Source: Bacteroidales bacterium
GTDB lineage: Bacteria; Bacteroidota; Bacteroidia; Bacteroidales; UBA1556
Direction of reading: 5' to 3'
NCBI GenBank assembly: GCA_023146135.1
Contig: JAGLCR010000006.1
Coordinates: 1-34,401, forward strand
DNA length: 34,401 bases
Positions 8,016-16,395 of the stretch are shown here, in pieces (position 1 is the stretch's first letter; each line of letters starts with the position of its first letter). The position numbers and the translations under genes were made by a program. The notes beneath the pieces are model-generated. The model was not told the origin of the DNA. It saw only the letters and a list, made by a program, of their open reading frames with translations, and made no database searches.

Positions 8016-8040
8016 CTCTTAGTCCTTATATTGATAAAGT

Positions 8041-8631
8041 CTATTTTACTCCATCTTGAATATTCTTCTCAAGATTTGAAGAAGTCTTCAAGTTATTGTC
8101 TCTAAAAACCTGCTCAAAATTATTTTGAACCCAAGGGTCAATTTTTGCTTGAGAAACATGACATTGTGTACAATTATAGCGAGTTGACGATAATTCATCA
8201 CCTAAGCTTTTCTCATACACTTCACCCTCTTTAGCATCAACTTGATATTTACCTCCTTTTTCAATTACCTTAGGGCGGTAGTCTGTAAAATGCGAAGCTG
8301 GCAATGCCGTTGACTTCATTGCTACAGCAACAGCAGGCATATGACATGTCAAGCACATATTATTATCCTTTTTAATTGGCACCAAACCCTCAGTATTATG
8401 AGGAATTAATGGGGGCGCATTCTCGAAGGAACGGTCAAATTTTTCGGATGTTCCAGGTGCGGCATCGCTATATACTGGCATGCCAGCAAGTCCTTGGTCA
8501 TCATCAAGTAGCCCTCCCACTTGTGAAGCAATAGGATCTTGTGTTACCACTGTGACTTCTTGTTTAGTAGTTTCACCACAAGAAAAAAGTAATAAAGCGG
8601 CAAACAAACTGAAATAGTGAATCTTTTTCAT
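8041..8631 (-). CDS. napB: NapB, dihaem cytochrome subunit of periplasmic nitrate reductase (lipoprotein form)
   Basis: This 196-residue protein hands electrons from NapGH to NapA. It has two haem sites, CLTCH at 93-97 and CTQCH at 154-158. Candidate distal haem ligands are H78 (IPHNTEG) and H114 (SHFTDYR), both conserved in NapB proteins. The N-terminus (MKKIHYFSLFAALLLFSC) ends in a lipobox with Cys18, so the protein is predicted to be lipid-anchored, whereas well-studied NapB proteins are soluble with a cleaved signal peptide. It lies 25 bp after napH. Confidence 0.92.
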   Translation of the reverse strand: MKKIHYFSLFAALLLFSCGETTKQEVTVVTQDPIASQVGGLLDDDQGLAGMPVYSDAAPGTSEKFDRSFENAPPLIPHNTEGLVPIKKDNNMCLTCHMPAVAVAMKSTALPASHFTDYRPKVIEKGGKYQVDAKEGEVYEKSLGDELSSTRYNCTQCHVSQAKIDPWVQNNFEQVFRDNNLKTSSNLEKNIQDGVK

Positions 8632-8656
8632 AATTATCTATTATTTATTTGAATTT

Positions 8657-9439
8657 CTATAATTTAAATTTTAATGCATCATCATCGCAAACATCAATAC
8701 AGCGTGCACAGTTGGTGCATTCGGCAGTTTTAATTTTTGCGGTTTCTTTTCCAATTAATCCAAGCACTTGAGGCTCGGGACATACAATTTTGCATTTCAT
8801 ACAAAGTGTACAATTATCCTTATCATGATAAACCTTAATAGCTCGAAAGCGACCTGTGGCAGCATACAAAGCACCAACAGGACAAATATGACCACAGTAG
8901 CCATGCTCAAGAATCAGTAAATCAAAAAGGAAAACAATTAGCACAATGCTTGAGCTAAAGCCTATTCCAAAAATCAGGGCTCGATGAAGAACCGTAATGG
9001 GGTTTATCAATTCGAATGCTGCAATTCCAAATATACTGGAAAGAACAAGTCCTAATCCAAGTACATAATAACGCAGATTGCGATTTACCTCACGGGTTTT
9101 CATCAATGGTTTGATCTTATATTTGCGCTGAATATATGCTGCCGTATCAGTAATAATATTGATAGGACACACCCAACTACAAAAAGCTCTACCTCCAATC
9201 AAGGCGTAAAAGAAGAATAAGATTAATGCACCAATTATCACCTCGGAAAGAGGCATATAAAAGGTAGCCAACATTTGCAAAACAGCATAGGGGTCGCTTA
9301 GATGAAAGCTCTCAAAAACCAAGGCGGTGCTATAGTTTCCCTCCAACACTTTCCAACCATACACATTGCCCCCAATAAACAGGGCCAATAGTCCAAGCTG
9401 AACTAGTCTTCGTAATATGAGATATTTACTATTCTTCAT
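8657..9439 (-). CDS. napH: NapH, membrane ferredoxin-type quinol dehydrogenase subunit
   Basis: This 260-residue protein has four predicted membrane helices (near residues 12-30, 65-82, 124-142 and 158-177). It carries two CX3CP motifs on the cytoplasmic side (CSWVCP 87-92, CGHICP 182-187). Two 4Fe-4S ferredoxin sites lie at the C-terminus (C210-C220 and C241-C251). With NapG it oxidises menaquinol and feeds NapB/NapA, replacing NapC, which is absent from this cluster. Its start codon overlaps the end of napG by 11 bp, so the two subunits are translationally coupled. Confidence 0.95.
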   Translation of the reverse strand: MKNSKYLILRRLVQLGLLALFIGGNVYGWKVLEGNYSTALVFESFHLSDPYAVLQMLATFYMPLSEVIIGALILFFFYALIGGRAFCSWVCPINIITDTAAYIQRKYKIKPLMKTREVNRNLRYYVLGLGLVLSSIFGIAAFELINPITVLHRALIFGIGFSSSIVLIVFLFDLLILEHGYCGHICPVGALYAATGRFRAIKVYHDKDNCTLCMKCKIVCPEPQVLGLIGKETAKIKTAECTNCARCIDVCDDDALKFKL

Positions 9440-10247
9440 CTAATAAATCGTCTGTACTGTTTAAATAATCCAAAGTTGACTTCATATCGTCACCTATCTT
9501 TTCTAATTCCTTCTCTTTTCTTAATCGATTTTCATCATTCTTATCCCATCCTTTAATGTAATGATCTCCCACTTTACCAGTCACGATTTCGTGGGGAAGC
9601 ACAATAATTGACGCTTCCTCGGTAATACAAGCATGCTCGCATAAACCACAACCTGTACAAACTTCACGATGTACTTCGGGCTTCAAAAATGCATGTTTTC
9701 CCGTACGCTCATTCTTTTCATAAACCAAAGAAATAGCCTCATCCAACAACGGACAAGCACGGTAACAAGCATCACACTGAATGCCCCAAAAAGCAACACA
9801 GTTATCAGGATCAACCACTGCCACACCCATTTTAGACTTATTGATGTCTAGCTTTTCTTCCTGAGTTTCCTCATCAATGGAAGTCAATAAAGTTACATCA
9901 AGAGCGCCCGTTGGGCAAACAGGTACACAAGGAATATCGACACACATATAGCATGGAATAGTTCGGGCATCAAAATAAGGTGTTCCTATCACCTTTTTGT
10001 CACCGTGCTCACTCAGCAATAATGTATCGTAAGGACAATGTTCAACACAAAGGCCACATTTAATACAAGCTTTTACAAAATCTTTCTCAGGCAAAGCCCC
10101 AGGAGGACGCAAAGCAAACTCCGTTGCCTTCGCTTCTTTCACATAACCTCCCCAAGTTAGGCCGCCAAGAGCAAGGTATCCTGCTCCTTTTACTAAATCT
10201 GTAAGTGCTTTTCTTCTTGTTGCCATTTTGTCTTCTTCTTTCGACAT
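9429..10247 (-). CDS. napG: NapG, periplasmic 4Fe-4S ferredoxin subunit of the quinol dehydrogenase
   Basis: This is a 272-residue protein with a Tat-type signal (twin arginine in MATRRKALTDLVKG, followed by a hydrophobic stretch). It has four Cys-rich iron-sulphur motifs, the first CIKCGLCVEHC at 61-71 and the second starting CYMC at 99. The third contains CDACYRAC, and the fourth is CTGCGLCEHAC. This is the arrangement of NapG/MauM proteins. It works with NapH between the menaquinol pool and NapB. An internal ATG at 10226 gives a shorter N-terminus with a purine-rich ribosome-binding-like stretch before it, and may be the true start. The C-terminal 40 residues form an acidic, charged tail. 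It lies 29 bp after napA. Confidence 0.93.
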   Translation of the reverse strand: MSKEEDKMATRRKALTDLVKGAGYLALGGLTWGGYVKEAKATEFALRPPGALPEKDFVKACIKCGLCVEHCPYDTLLLSEHGDKKVIGTPYFDARTIPCYMCVDIPCVPVCPTGALDVTLLTSIDEETQEEKLDINKSKMGVAVVDPDNCVAFWGIQCDACYRACPLLDEAISLVYEKNERTGKHAFLKPEVHREVCTGCGLCEHACITEEASIIVLPHEIVTGKVGDHYIKGWDKNDENRLRKEKELEKIGDDMKSTLDYLNSTDDLLDEE

Positions 10248-10276
10248 TTTAAGTTTGAATTAATGGAATCGAATGA

Positions 10277-13066
10277 CTATACTTTATATACTTTTACAGC
10301 ACATTTCTTAAAGTCAGTCTGCTTTGAAATTGGACAAGTAGCATCTAAACAAACTTTGTTGATTAGTACTTTCTCATCAAACCAAGGCACATAAACCAAT
10401 CCTTTTGGAGTACGGTTACGGCCACGTGTTTCAACGTGAGCTTTCACTTTGCCACGACGCGACTCTACCCAAACCAAATCTCCTTGCTTATAACCATTCT
10501 TCTCAGCATCTTTTGGATGCATATAACAAAGAGCCTCAGGTACGGCACGGTATAATTCAGGCACACGCATGGTCATTGTTCCACTATGCCAGTGCTCTAA
10601 CACACGACCTGTAGATAACCAGAATGGATACTCTTTATCCGGAACTTCAGGTGCATCCATATATGGACGGAAGAAAATCTTAGCTTTATTGCTTAAATCA
10701 ATTTTCTCTTTTTCACCATCCACGCCTGTTAAACTTCCTTGAGGAAGATTCTTTAGTGCTTTTCCATAGAATGCAAAATCACCTGTTCCAGCTTTCTTTG
10801 CATAAGGATCATATTTTGCATTAAAACGCCATTGCGTTTCTTTACCATCAACCACAGGCCATTTCAAACCACGTACTTTATGATAGGTATCGAAGTCGGC
10901 ATAATCATGTGCATGACCTTCACCAAACCTACGGTACTCTTCCCAAAGATATTTCTGAATAAAGAATCCATATCCTTCGAAAGTCTTGTCGTCAGAACCT
11001 ACGACCTTACGTTTATCACCTTCGGCTTCCGTATTTCCAAAACCAGCTCCAATTGGATCAGGCCAAGCAAAACCTTTGGCTTCATCATTAGCAAAAAGCA
11101 CATCATATAAAGTGGTGCTTGGGTTATATCCAAATTCGCTTATCTTGGTTGTAACATCTGGAAGCGGCTTATCCATTCCTGGAATATGCTGCTCTCCCCA
11201 TACATCGCGAATAGTAAAACGCTTTGATAATTCAACAATTTGCCAAACATCAGGCATGGAATCACCCACTGGAGTAACTTGTTGTCTCCAATGCTGCGTT
11301 CTACGCTCTGCATTTCCGTAAGCACCCCACTTTTCGTAAATCATTGCAGTTGGCAATACCAAGTCGGCAACCTTAGCCGAAACCCCTGGATAACCATCAC
11401 TTACCACAATGAAATTGTCTTGTTTTCGAGCCGACTTAATCCAGTGATTGGCGTTGGCTGTATTTTGATAAGGGTTATTCACTTGAACCCAAACAAACTT
11501 AATCTTTCCATCTTCCACATCGCGGTGAATCTTCATTACATGGCTTCCTACCTTTGGGTTTAATGTACCTTCAGGTAACTTCCAAATTTTTTCAGAAATT
11601 GCTCTATGCTTAGGATTCTTAACTACCATATCGGCAGGCAAGCGGTGTGAAAATGTTCCCACCTCACGGGCAGTACCACATGCTGATGGCTGACCTGTCA
11701 AACTAAATGCTCCATCACCTGGCTTGGCTTGTTTTCCTAAAAGGAAATGCACCATATACGATTGCTCATTTACCCAAGTACCACGTGTATGTTGATTCAT
11801 TCCCATTGTCCAGAATGAAACTACTTTTCTTTTCTTCTCTACATATAAGTCAGCTAAAAGTTGAAGCTTTGCTTTGAAATCTTCAATACTTTCATCTTCA
11901 TCACCTTTAGATATTTCAGCCACATAGTCTAGAGTATAAGGCTCCAAGCCTTTTTTGAAATCTTCGAAACCAATAATCCAATGCTTTCCTGCTGCTTTGG
12001 CATTCTTCATTTCCATGGTATCACCTTCTTTAAATCCAAGGTAAGCCAATGATGTGCCTTCTGCTTTGGAAAGAACTTTTGATTCTTGTGCCTTCACTGT
12101 TTCACGCTCTTTATCAGTGAAGCTTGGGTGGTCAGAATTACGCATTCCGTAACCAATATCAGCATGACCTGTTGCAAAAACGGTATGATTTTTTACAAAA
12201 TCCCAGTCAATTGCTTCAGGATGATTATACACAATCTCATGCGCTAGATAATTCCAAATTGCCAAATCCGTTTGAGGACGGAAAACAATCTCAGTATCTG
12301 CTAAATCCGAAGTACGATTAGTGAAGGTTGTAAGGTTTACAATCTTTACATTATCAGGGTCGTTTAATTTACGATCCGTTACGCGTGACCAAAGGATTGG
12401 GTGCATCTCAGACATATTCGCTCCCCAAGAAATCACCGTATCCGTTAATTCGATATCATCATAACAACCTGCAGGCTCATCAATACCATATGTTTGAATA
12501 AAACCAGCAACAGCCGATGCCATACAGTGGCGCGCATTGGGGTCGATATTATTAGAACGGAAACCCGCCTTCATCAACTTTACTGCAGCATAACCCTCTT
12601 GAACGGTATATTGACCTGAGCCAAATATTCCAATACCAGTAGGGCCAAGTTCCTTCATTGATTTTTTAATCTGCAATTCCATTTCATCGAAGGCTTTTTT
12701 CCAAGAGATGGGCTTAAACTTCCCGTTTTTGTCAAAATTCCCTTCTGCATCAACACGCATCAAAGGTGTTTTCAGGCGATCTTCACCGTACATAATCTTG
12801 GCATTGAAATAACCCTTAATACAGTTTAAACCGCGATTTACTGGAGCCGCAGGATCTCCTTTTACTGCAACAATTCTATCGTTGCGTGTCGCTACCATAA
12901 TTCCACAACCTGTACCGCAAAAACGGCAAACAGATTTATCCCAGCGCCAATCATTTTCGGCTACTGATGGAGCGGCAGATAACTCTTTAGACATACCCAT
13001 GCCCACGGCGGCAGCCACAGAGGCAACTGCTGACCTTTTAATAAAACTTCGTCTGCTTAAACTCAT
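10277..13066 (-). CDS. napA: NapA, periplasmic nitrate reductase catalytic subunit
   Basis: This 929-residue molybdopterin enzyme reduces nitrate to nitrite. The Tat signal SRRSFIK at residues 4-10 directs folded export. The 4Fe-4S site is CRFCGTGC with C47, C50 and C54, plus C82. The molybdenum ligand is expected at C181 in [12 protein letters not shown], the context typical of NapA. The length matches epsilonproteobacterial NapA (about 925 residues) and exceeds the 828 residues of E. coli NapA. It is the first gene of the nap operon and needs NapD for maturation. The 592-bp region upstream contains several palindromes suited to redox or NO-type regulators. Confidence 0.96.
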   Translation of the reverse strand: MSLSRRSFIKRSAVASVAAAVGMGMSKELSAAPSVAENDWRWDKSVCRFCGTGCGIMVATRNDRIVAVKGDPAAPVNRGLNCIKGYFNAKIMYGEDRLKTPLMRVDAEGNFDKNGKFKPISWKKAFDEMELQIKKSMKELGPTGIGIFGSGQYTVQEGYAAVKLMKAGFRSNNIDPNARHCMASAVAGFIQTYGIDEPAGCYDDIELTDTVISWGANMSEMHPILWSRVTDRKLNDPDNVKIVNLTTFTNRTSDLADTEIVFRPQTDLAIWNYLAHEIVYNHPEAIDWDFVKNHTVFATGHADIGYGMRNSDHPSFTDKERETVKAQESKVLSKAEGTSLAYLGFKEGDTMEMKNAKAAGKHWIIGFEDFKKGLEPYTLDYVAEISKGDEDESIEDFKAKLQLLADLYVEKKRKVVSFWTMGMNQHTRGTWVNEQSYMVHFLLGKQAKPGDGAFSLTGQPSACGTAREVGTFSHRLPADMVVKNPKHRAISEKIWKLPEGTLNPKVGSHVMKIHRDVEDGKIKFVWVQVNNPYQNTANANHWIKSARKQDNFIVVSDGYPGVSAKVADLVLPTAMIYEKWGAYGNAERRTQHWRQQVTPVGDSMPDVWQIVELSKRFTIRDVWGEQHIPGMDKPLPDVTTKISEFGYNPSTTLYDVLFANDEAKGFAWPDPIGAGFGNTEAEGDKRKVVGSDDKTFEGYGFFIQKYLWEEYRRFGEGHAHDYADFDTYHKVRGLKWPVVDGKETQWRFNAKYDPYAKKAGTGDFAFYGKALKNLPQGSLTGVDGEKEKIDLSNKAKIFFRPYMDAPEVPDKEYPFWLSTGRVLEHWHSGTMTMRVPELYRAVPEALCYMHPKDAEKNGYKQGDLVWVESRRGKVKAHVETRGRNRTPKGLVYVPWFDEKVLINKVCLDATCPISKQTDFKKCAVKVYKV

Positions 13067-13168
13067 ATCATATGATTTTATTAGTTAATTTGTTATATTT
13101 CAGTCCTGTGCATTTATTTAAGACTATAAAATTATATATAAATACTATATAAAGGTAGTATATTAATA

Positions 13169-13184
13169 CATGATAATTATCATG
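13169..13184. promoter_or_regulatory. Perfect 16-bp palindrome, FNR-like, upstream of napA
   Basis: CATGATAATTATCATG is a perfect palindrome. Its core TGAT-N4-ATCA matches eight of the ten defined positions of the E. coli FNR consensus TTGAT-N4-ATCAA. It lies about 103 bp upstream of the napA start codon. A CRP/FNR-family regulator sensing oxygen or nitrogen oxides is the natural candidate, but the regulator gene is not in this window. Confidence 0.5.
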
Positions 13185-13185
13185 C

Positions 13186-13201
13186 TGTTATTATCATAAC
13201 A
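13186..13201. promoter_or_regulatory. Palindrome TGTTAT-N4-ATAACA upstream of napA
   Basis: It has 6-bp perfect arms and a 4-bp spacer, starting 1 bp after the FNR-like palindrome. Its right arm also forms a second inverted repeat, ATAACACT (13196-13203) with AGTGTTAT (13222-13229), spaced by 18 bp. There are thus three TGTTAT half-sites within 44 bp. It has CRP/FNR-type geometry and may be bound together with the neighbouring site. Confidence 0.42.
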
Positions 13202-13270
13202 CTCAAACGGCCTAAACTGTAAGTGTTATAAAGGAATCCCCGCTTCCTAATAGCGTAATTAAGTACTGAT

Positions 13271-13309
13271 ATTTAGTTTAATTCTAAATAAAGTAGCATT
13301 AAACTAAAT
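13271..13309. repeat. Perfect 12-bp inverted repeat in the napA divergent region
   Basis: ATTTAGTTTAAT (13271-13282) and ATTAAACTAAAT (13298-13309) are exact inverse copies separated by 15 bp. The stem is almost all A-T. On the plus strand a T-run follows, but no gene is known to end here, so a terminator role is not obvious. An operator for a dimer contacting both arms (27 bp centre to centre), or the stem of an unknown RNA, are alternatives. Confidence 0.5.
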
Positions 13310-13551
13310 TTTTGGCACGACATATTTCATCATGCAAATCATAGCTGCAATTAACTCTATGTTTATGAAATTACCTTGACAAAGTGAAAAATATATTTTC
13401 ATTTAATAATTATATTTTCCTTGTGAGTATTCACTAACAATTAATGTATATAATACGCCTGCATGTATTGATATACAAAGGAACTAGGCTATAATCAGCC
13501 TATTAAGAACGAGCCTAAACTAGTATAATTCCGCATTATTTGATTTAAGCA

Positions 13552-13583
13552 TTTGTAAAACATAGTATTGTGTCGTACCTTGC
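13552..13583 (+). promoter_or_regulatory. Candidate promoter of the surface-protein operon
   Basis: TTTG (13552-13555) and TACCTTG (13576-13582) are spaced by 20 bp. This resembles the Bacteroidota promoter TTTG-N19-21-TAnnTTTG with a shortened -7 box. It would give a leader of about 70 nt before the ATG at 13659. The imperfect -7 element keeps confidence modest. Confidence 0.38.
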
Positions 13584-13658
13584 AAGCCGTTTAGCTGCAC
13601 AATTTAAAAAAACTGTTAATAGACATTCTATAAAATTTTAACCAAACACTTATGTATT

Positions 13659-16394
13659 ATGAGAAAAACGATTACACTTATTCTACTTGTCTTCATTTTG
13701 ATTGCAAGTGATTTTGCCATGGCGCAAGCGCCAAGTGGTATTAACTACCAAGCGGTATTACGCAATACCAATAATCAGATTATCACAAATCAGAACGTGG
13801 GTATTAGAATGTCAATCTTGGAAAACTCCGTAACAGGTACAGTCGTTTTCTCTGAAACACATAATGTTACAACCAATGCTTTTGGAGTAGTTAATTTAAT
13901 ATTGGGAGAAGGAACCAACCTTTCTGGTGTTTTCGATAATATTGACTGGGGAAGTTCAAGTCACTTTGTAAAGGTAGATGTTGATTTTGCAGGAGGCAGT
14001 AACTATCAATTTCTTGGCATAAGTCAATTGCAAAGCGTACCTTATGCTTTATATGCCGAAAGAGTAAATAGCTATGATGAAATTGATGGTGATACTACCA
14101 ATGAATTACAATTACTTAGCTTTTCAAATGATACACTTTATTTATCAAATGGCAACTGGGTATTGCTTGATGGTTCAGATAGCATTTGGACACGACAAGC
14201 TAATCAGGTATTTCTTATAGATGATAAGGTTGGAATAGGTACTAGCAACCCAACTTCAAGCCTACATATTCAAGATACGCTGTTCAATGGAGGAAACAAT
14301 GGTCTTCTTAATTTGCACGGTGGCTCAGAGGCTTCTATTATGTTTATTAATGACAGTATCGGATTCAATAAGTCGGAAATACTTGTTAATGCAGCATATC
14401 AGCAAATGCAATTTCGACATAATGGAGGCTCCAAGTTGACCTTACATAATAACGGCTCGGTAAGTATAGGAACCTACGACGACGATGCAAAACTTAAAGT
14501 GAAACAATCGAATAATAGTGACACCACCATTGGCGTTTATGCTCTTTCGTATGGAGGAATGGCCGTGAAAGGTAAAACTATTGCAACAAGTGCAAACAAT
14601 TATAATAATGTGGGTTTATATAGCGAGTTGGCAACCAATACATCAACTGCTGGTAGAGCAATCTATGGAAATTCATATGGCTTTGGCGACTACGCTATTG
14701 CTGTTGCTGGAGAGTCGCATCTTGATAATGGTGAAAATATAGGAGTACGAGGTGTATCTGTTTCAAACTCCAATAATAATTTCTGGCATACTGCGGGTAG
14801 TTTTGAAGCTCGTGGAGATTATGATACAACAAATGGTGTTGGAATAGGAAGTCATTATGGTGTTAGAGCTGAAGCAAAAGGTGGAGGTTTCAACTGTGGT
14901 GTGAGAAGCTTTGGACTATCACATAACAACACAACTAACCCTAATTATGGAGCTCGATTTACAGCGAGAGCAAATTGGGATGATTATGATGGAGCAGGAC
15001 AAGGAGATCATTATGGCGTTTATTCAGAGGCTTATGGCGGTGGTCAATATAATATTGGTACATGGTCAAAAGCACAAGGAAGCAATACTTCATCAAACAA
15101 TTTTGGCGGTCAATTTCATGCCTATAGTGATGTGAACACCTCTGGATTTAATGTAGGGATTGCAGCCTATGCCGATAGCTCAACTAATGTAAATAGAGCT
15201 GTAGAAGGCTCTACATCAAGTAATGTGGGAAGACATAATCAAGGAGGTTATTTTAAGTCAGAAGGAACAGGAAATGGCATTGATGGCAGAAATAGTGGAG
15301 TAGAAGGCTGGGCAAGTGGAAATAAAATTGCCAACTACGGTATAATAGGTAGTGCTATCTTTGACAGTCAAAACAATCCAAGTTTTACTCCATATATAAT
15401 GGGTGTTCATGGTCAAGGTGGTGGCTCTGGCAATTCTAACTATGGTGTACATGGTAAAGCATGGGCAGCAGCAGATGGTAGCGGTACAGCTACAGGCGTA
15501 TTTGGCGAGCTAGGAAACAATCATTCATTAACTTTTAATCAAGGAGTTGATGGATCAGTAAATTCTACTGGCAAAAAAAATATTGGTGTTGGTGGATGGG
15601 CTTTTGGTAGCGCAACAGCCGACAGTATTAATATTGGTATCTACGGATATGCCGCCAATGCAGATACAAACTATGGAGTATTTGCCGACGCATCATATAT
15701 AGGGAGTGTGAACTATGGTATATTTGCTGAAGCATCTAACGGAACTACAGCGAATTATGCTGGCTTCTTTGAAGGAGATGTGACCATAACAGGTAATCTT
15801 AACGTGAGTGGTAGCATTTCGAAAGCAAGTGGTACTTTCAAAATAGATCATCCTTTAGATCCTGAGAATAAATACTTGGTACATAGTTTTGTGGAAAGTC
15901 CAGAGATGATGAATGTATATTCAGGAAATATCACAACAGACGCGCAAGGAATGGCAACCGTAGTGTTACCTTCCTATTTCGAAACTGTGAACAAAGATTT
16001 TCGTTATCAACTAACACCTATTGGGCAATTTGCTCAAGCAATAGTGAAAGAGGAGATTAATGGAAACACCTTCGTAGTGCAAACAGACAAGCCCAATGTG
16101 AAGATTAGCTGGCAAGTAACAGCTGTTAGAAATGACCGCTATGCTAAGCAAAATCGAATTACTCCAGAGCAAAATAAACCAGAGAATGAAAAGGGTAAAT
16201 ATCTACATCCTGAGCTTTATGATAAATCATCCTCTGAAAGAGTTTATCCAAAACATAATAGTCAGGGTACAGAAATGATGAAGAAAAAAGTAGCTAATAG
16301 CCAAAGTATAATTAAGCAGGAAAAGGAAAGGGCAAAAACTCCTGCGGCAGATACCGAAGAGCAATATCAATCAACAAGCACTAAAACAAACTAA
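13659..16394 (+). CDS. Large secreted repeat protein with YGV-type repeats
   Basis: This is a 911-residue protein with a signal peptide (MRKTITLILLVF...AMAQ). Residues about 25-150 form an N-terminal module (SGINYQAVLRN ... GISQLQSVPYALYAERV) that is common in secreted Bacteroidota proteins. The long middle, about 270-700, is rich in Gly, Asn and Tyr and repeats short units of the form NYGVxG-A or GVYSEA, resembling phage tail-fibre or beta-solenoid surfaces. Residues about 705-830 carry another widespread module (FKIDHPLDPENKYLVHSFVE ... MMNVYSGN). The final 80 residues are charged and low in complexity. No T9SS sorting domain is visible at the C-terminus, unlike its partner, whose ATG follows after 1 bp. 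A surface-adhesin or structural role is inferred; the true function is unknown. Confidence 0.85.
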   Translation: MRKTITLILLVFILIASDFAMAQAPSGINYQAVLRNTNNQIITNQNVGIRMSILENSVTGTVVFSETHNVTTNAFGVVNLILGEGTNLSGVFDNIDWGSSSHFVKVDVDFAGGSNYQFLGISQLQSVPYALYAERVNSYDEIDGDTTNELQLLSFSNDTLYLSNGNWVLLDGSDSIWTRQANQVFLIDDKVGIGTSNPTSSLHIQDTLFNGGNNGLLNLHGGSEASIMFINDSIGFNKSEILVNAAYQQMQFRHNGGSKLTLHNNGSVSIGTYDDDAKLKVKQSNNSDTTIGVYALSYGGMAVKGKTIATSANNYNNVGLYSELATNTSTAGRAIYGNSYGFGDYAIAVAGESHLDNGENIGVRGVSVSNSNNNFWHTAGSFEARGDYDTTNGVGIGSHYGVRAEAKGGGFNCGVRSFGLSHNNTTNPNYGARFTARANWDDYDGAGQGDHYGVYSEAYGGGQYNIGTWSKAQGSNTSSNNFGGQFHAYSDVNTSGFNVGIAAYADSSTNVNRAVEGSTSSNVGRHNQGGYFKSEGTGNGIDGRNSGVEGWASGNKIANYGIIGSAIFDSQNNPSFTPYIMGVHGQGGGSGNSNYGVHGKAWAAADGSGTATGVFGELGNNHSLTFNQGVDGSVNSTGKKNIGVGGWAFGSATADSINIGIYGYAANADTNYGVFADASYIGSVNYGIFAEASNGTTANYAGFFEGDVTITGNLNVSGSISKASGTFKIDHPLDPENKYLVHSFVESPEMMNVYSGNITTDAQGMATVVLPSYFETVNKDFRYQLTPIGQFAQAIVKEEINGNTFVVQTDKPNVKISWQVTAVRNDRYAKQNRITPEQNKPENEKGKYLHPELYDKSSSERVYPKHNSQGTEMMKKKVANSQSIIKQEKERAKTPAADTEEQYQSTSTKTN

Positions 16395-16395
16395 T

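Larger units (their letters stand above)
13067..13658. other. 592-bp divergent intergenic region, palindrome-rich, no gene found
   Basis: This region separates napA (minus) from a surface-protein operon (plus). I found no convincing coding frame. It holds an unusual number of inverted repeats, listed separately where strong. Weaker ones are TGAAAA/TTTTCA (13385-13401), GTGA-N4-TCAC (13423-13434), and a TAGGCT/AGCCTA 6-bp hairpin (13485-13502) with a further AGCCT copy at 13512-13516. Its length would also allow an unrecognised small RNA, but I see no terminator that would support one. Confidence 0.6.

Noticed and set aside
10405-12321. Several open frames of 60-111 codons on the strand opposite napA
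   Set aside because: They lie antisense to a strongly conserved enzyme gene, share no family features and overlap each other, so they are shadows of napA.
14600-15770. Short repeated motifs that could suggest a repeat array or CRISPR
   Set aside because: The repeats are protein-level (YGV/GVYGEA units) in one intact reading frame, with divergent DNA and no constant spacer length.
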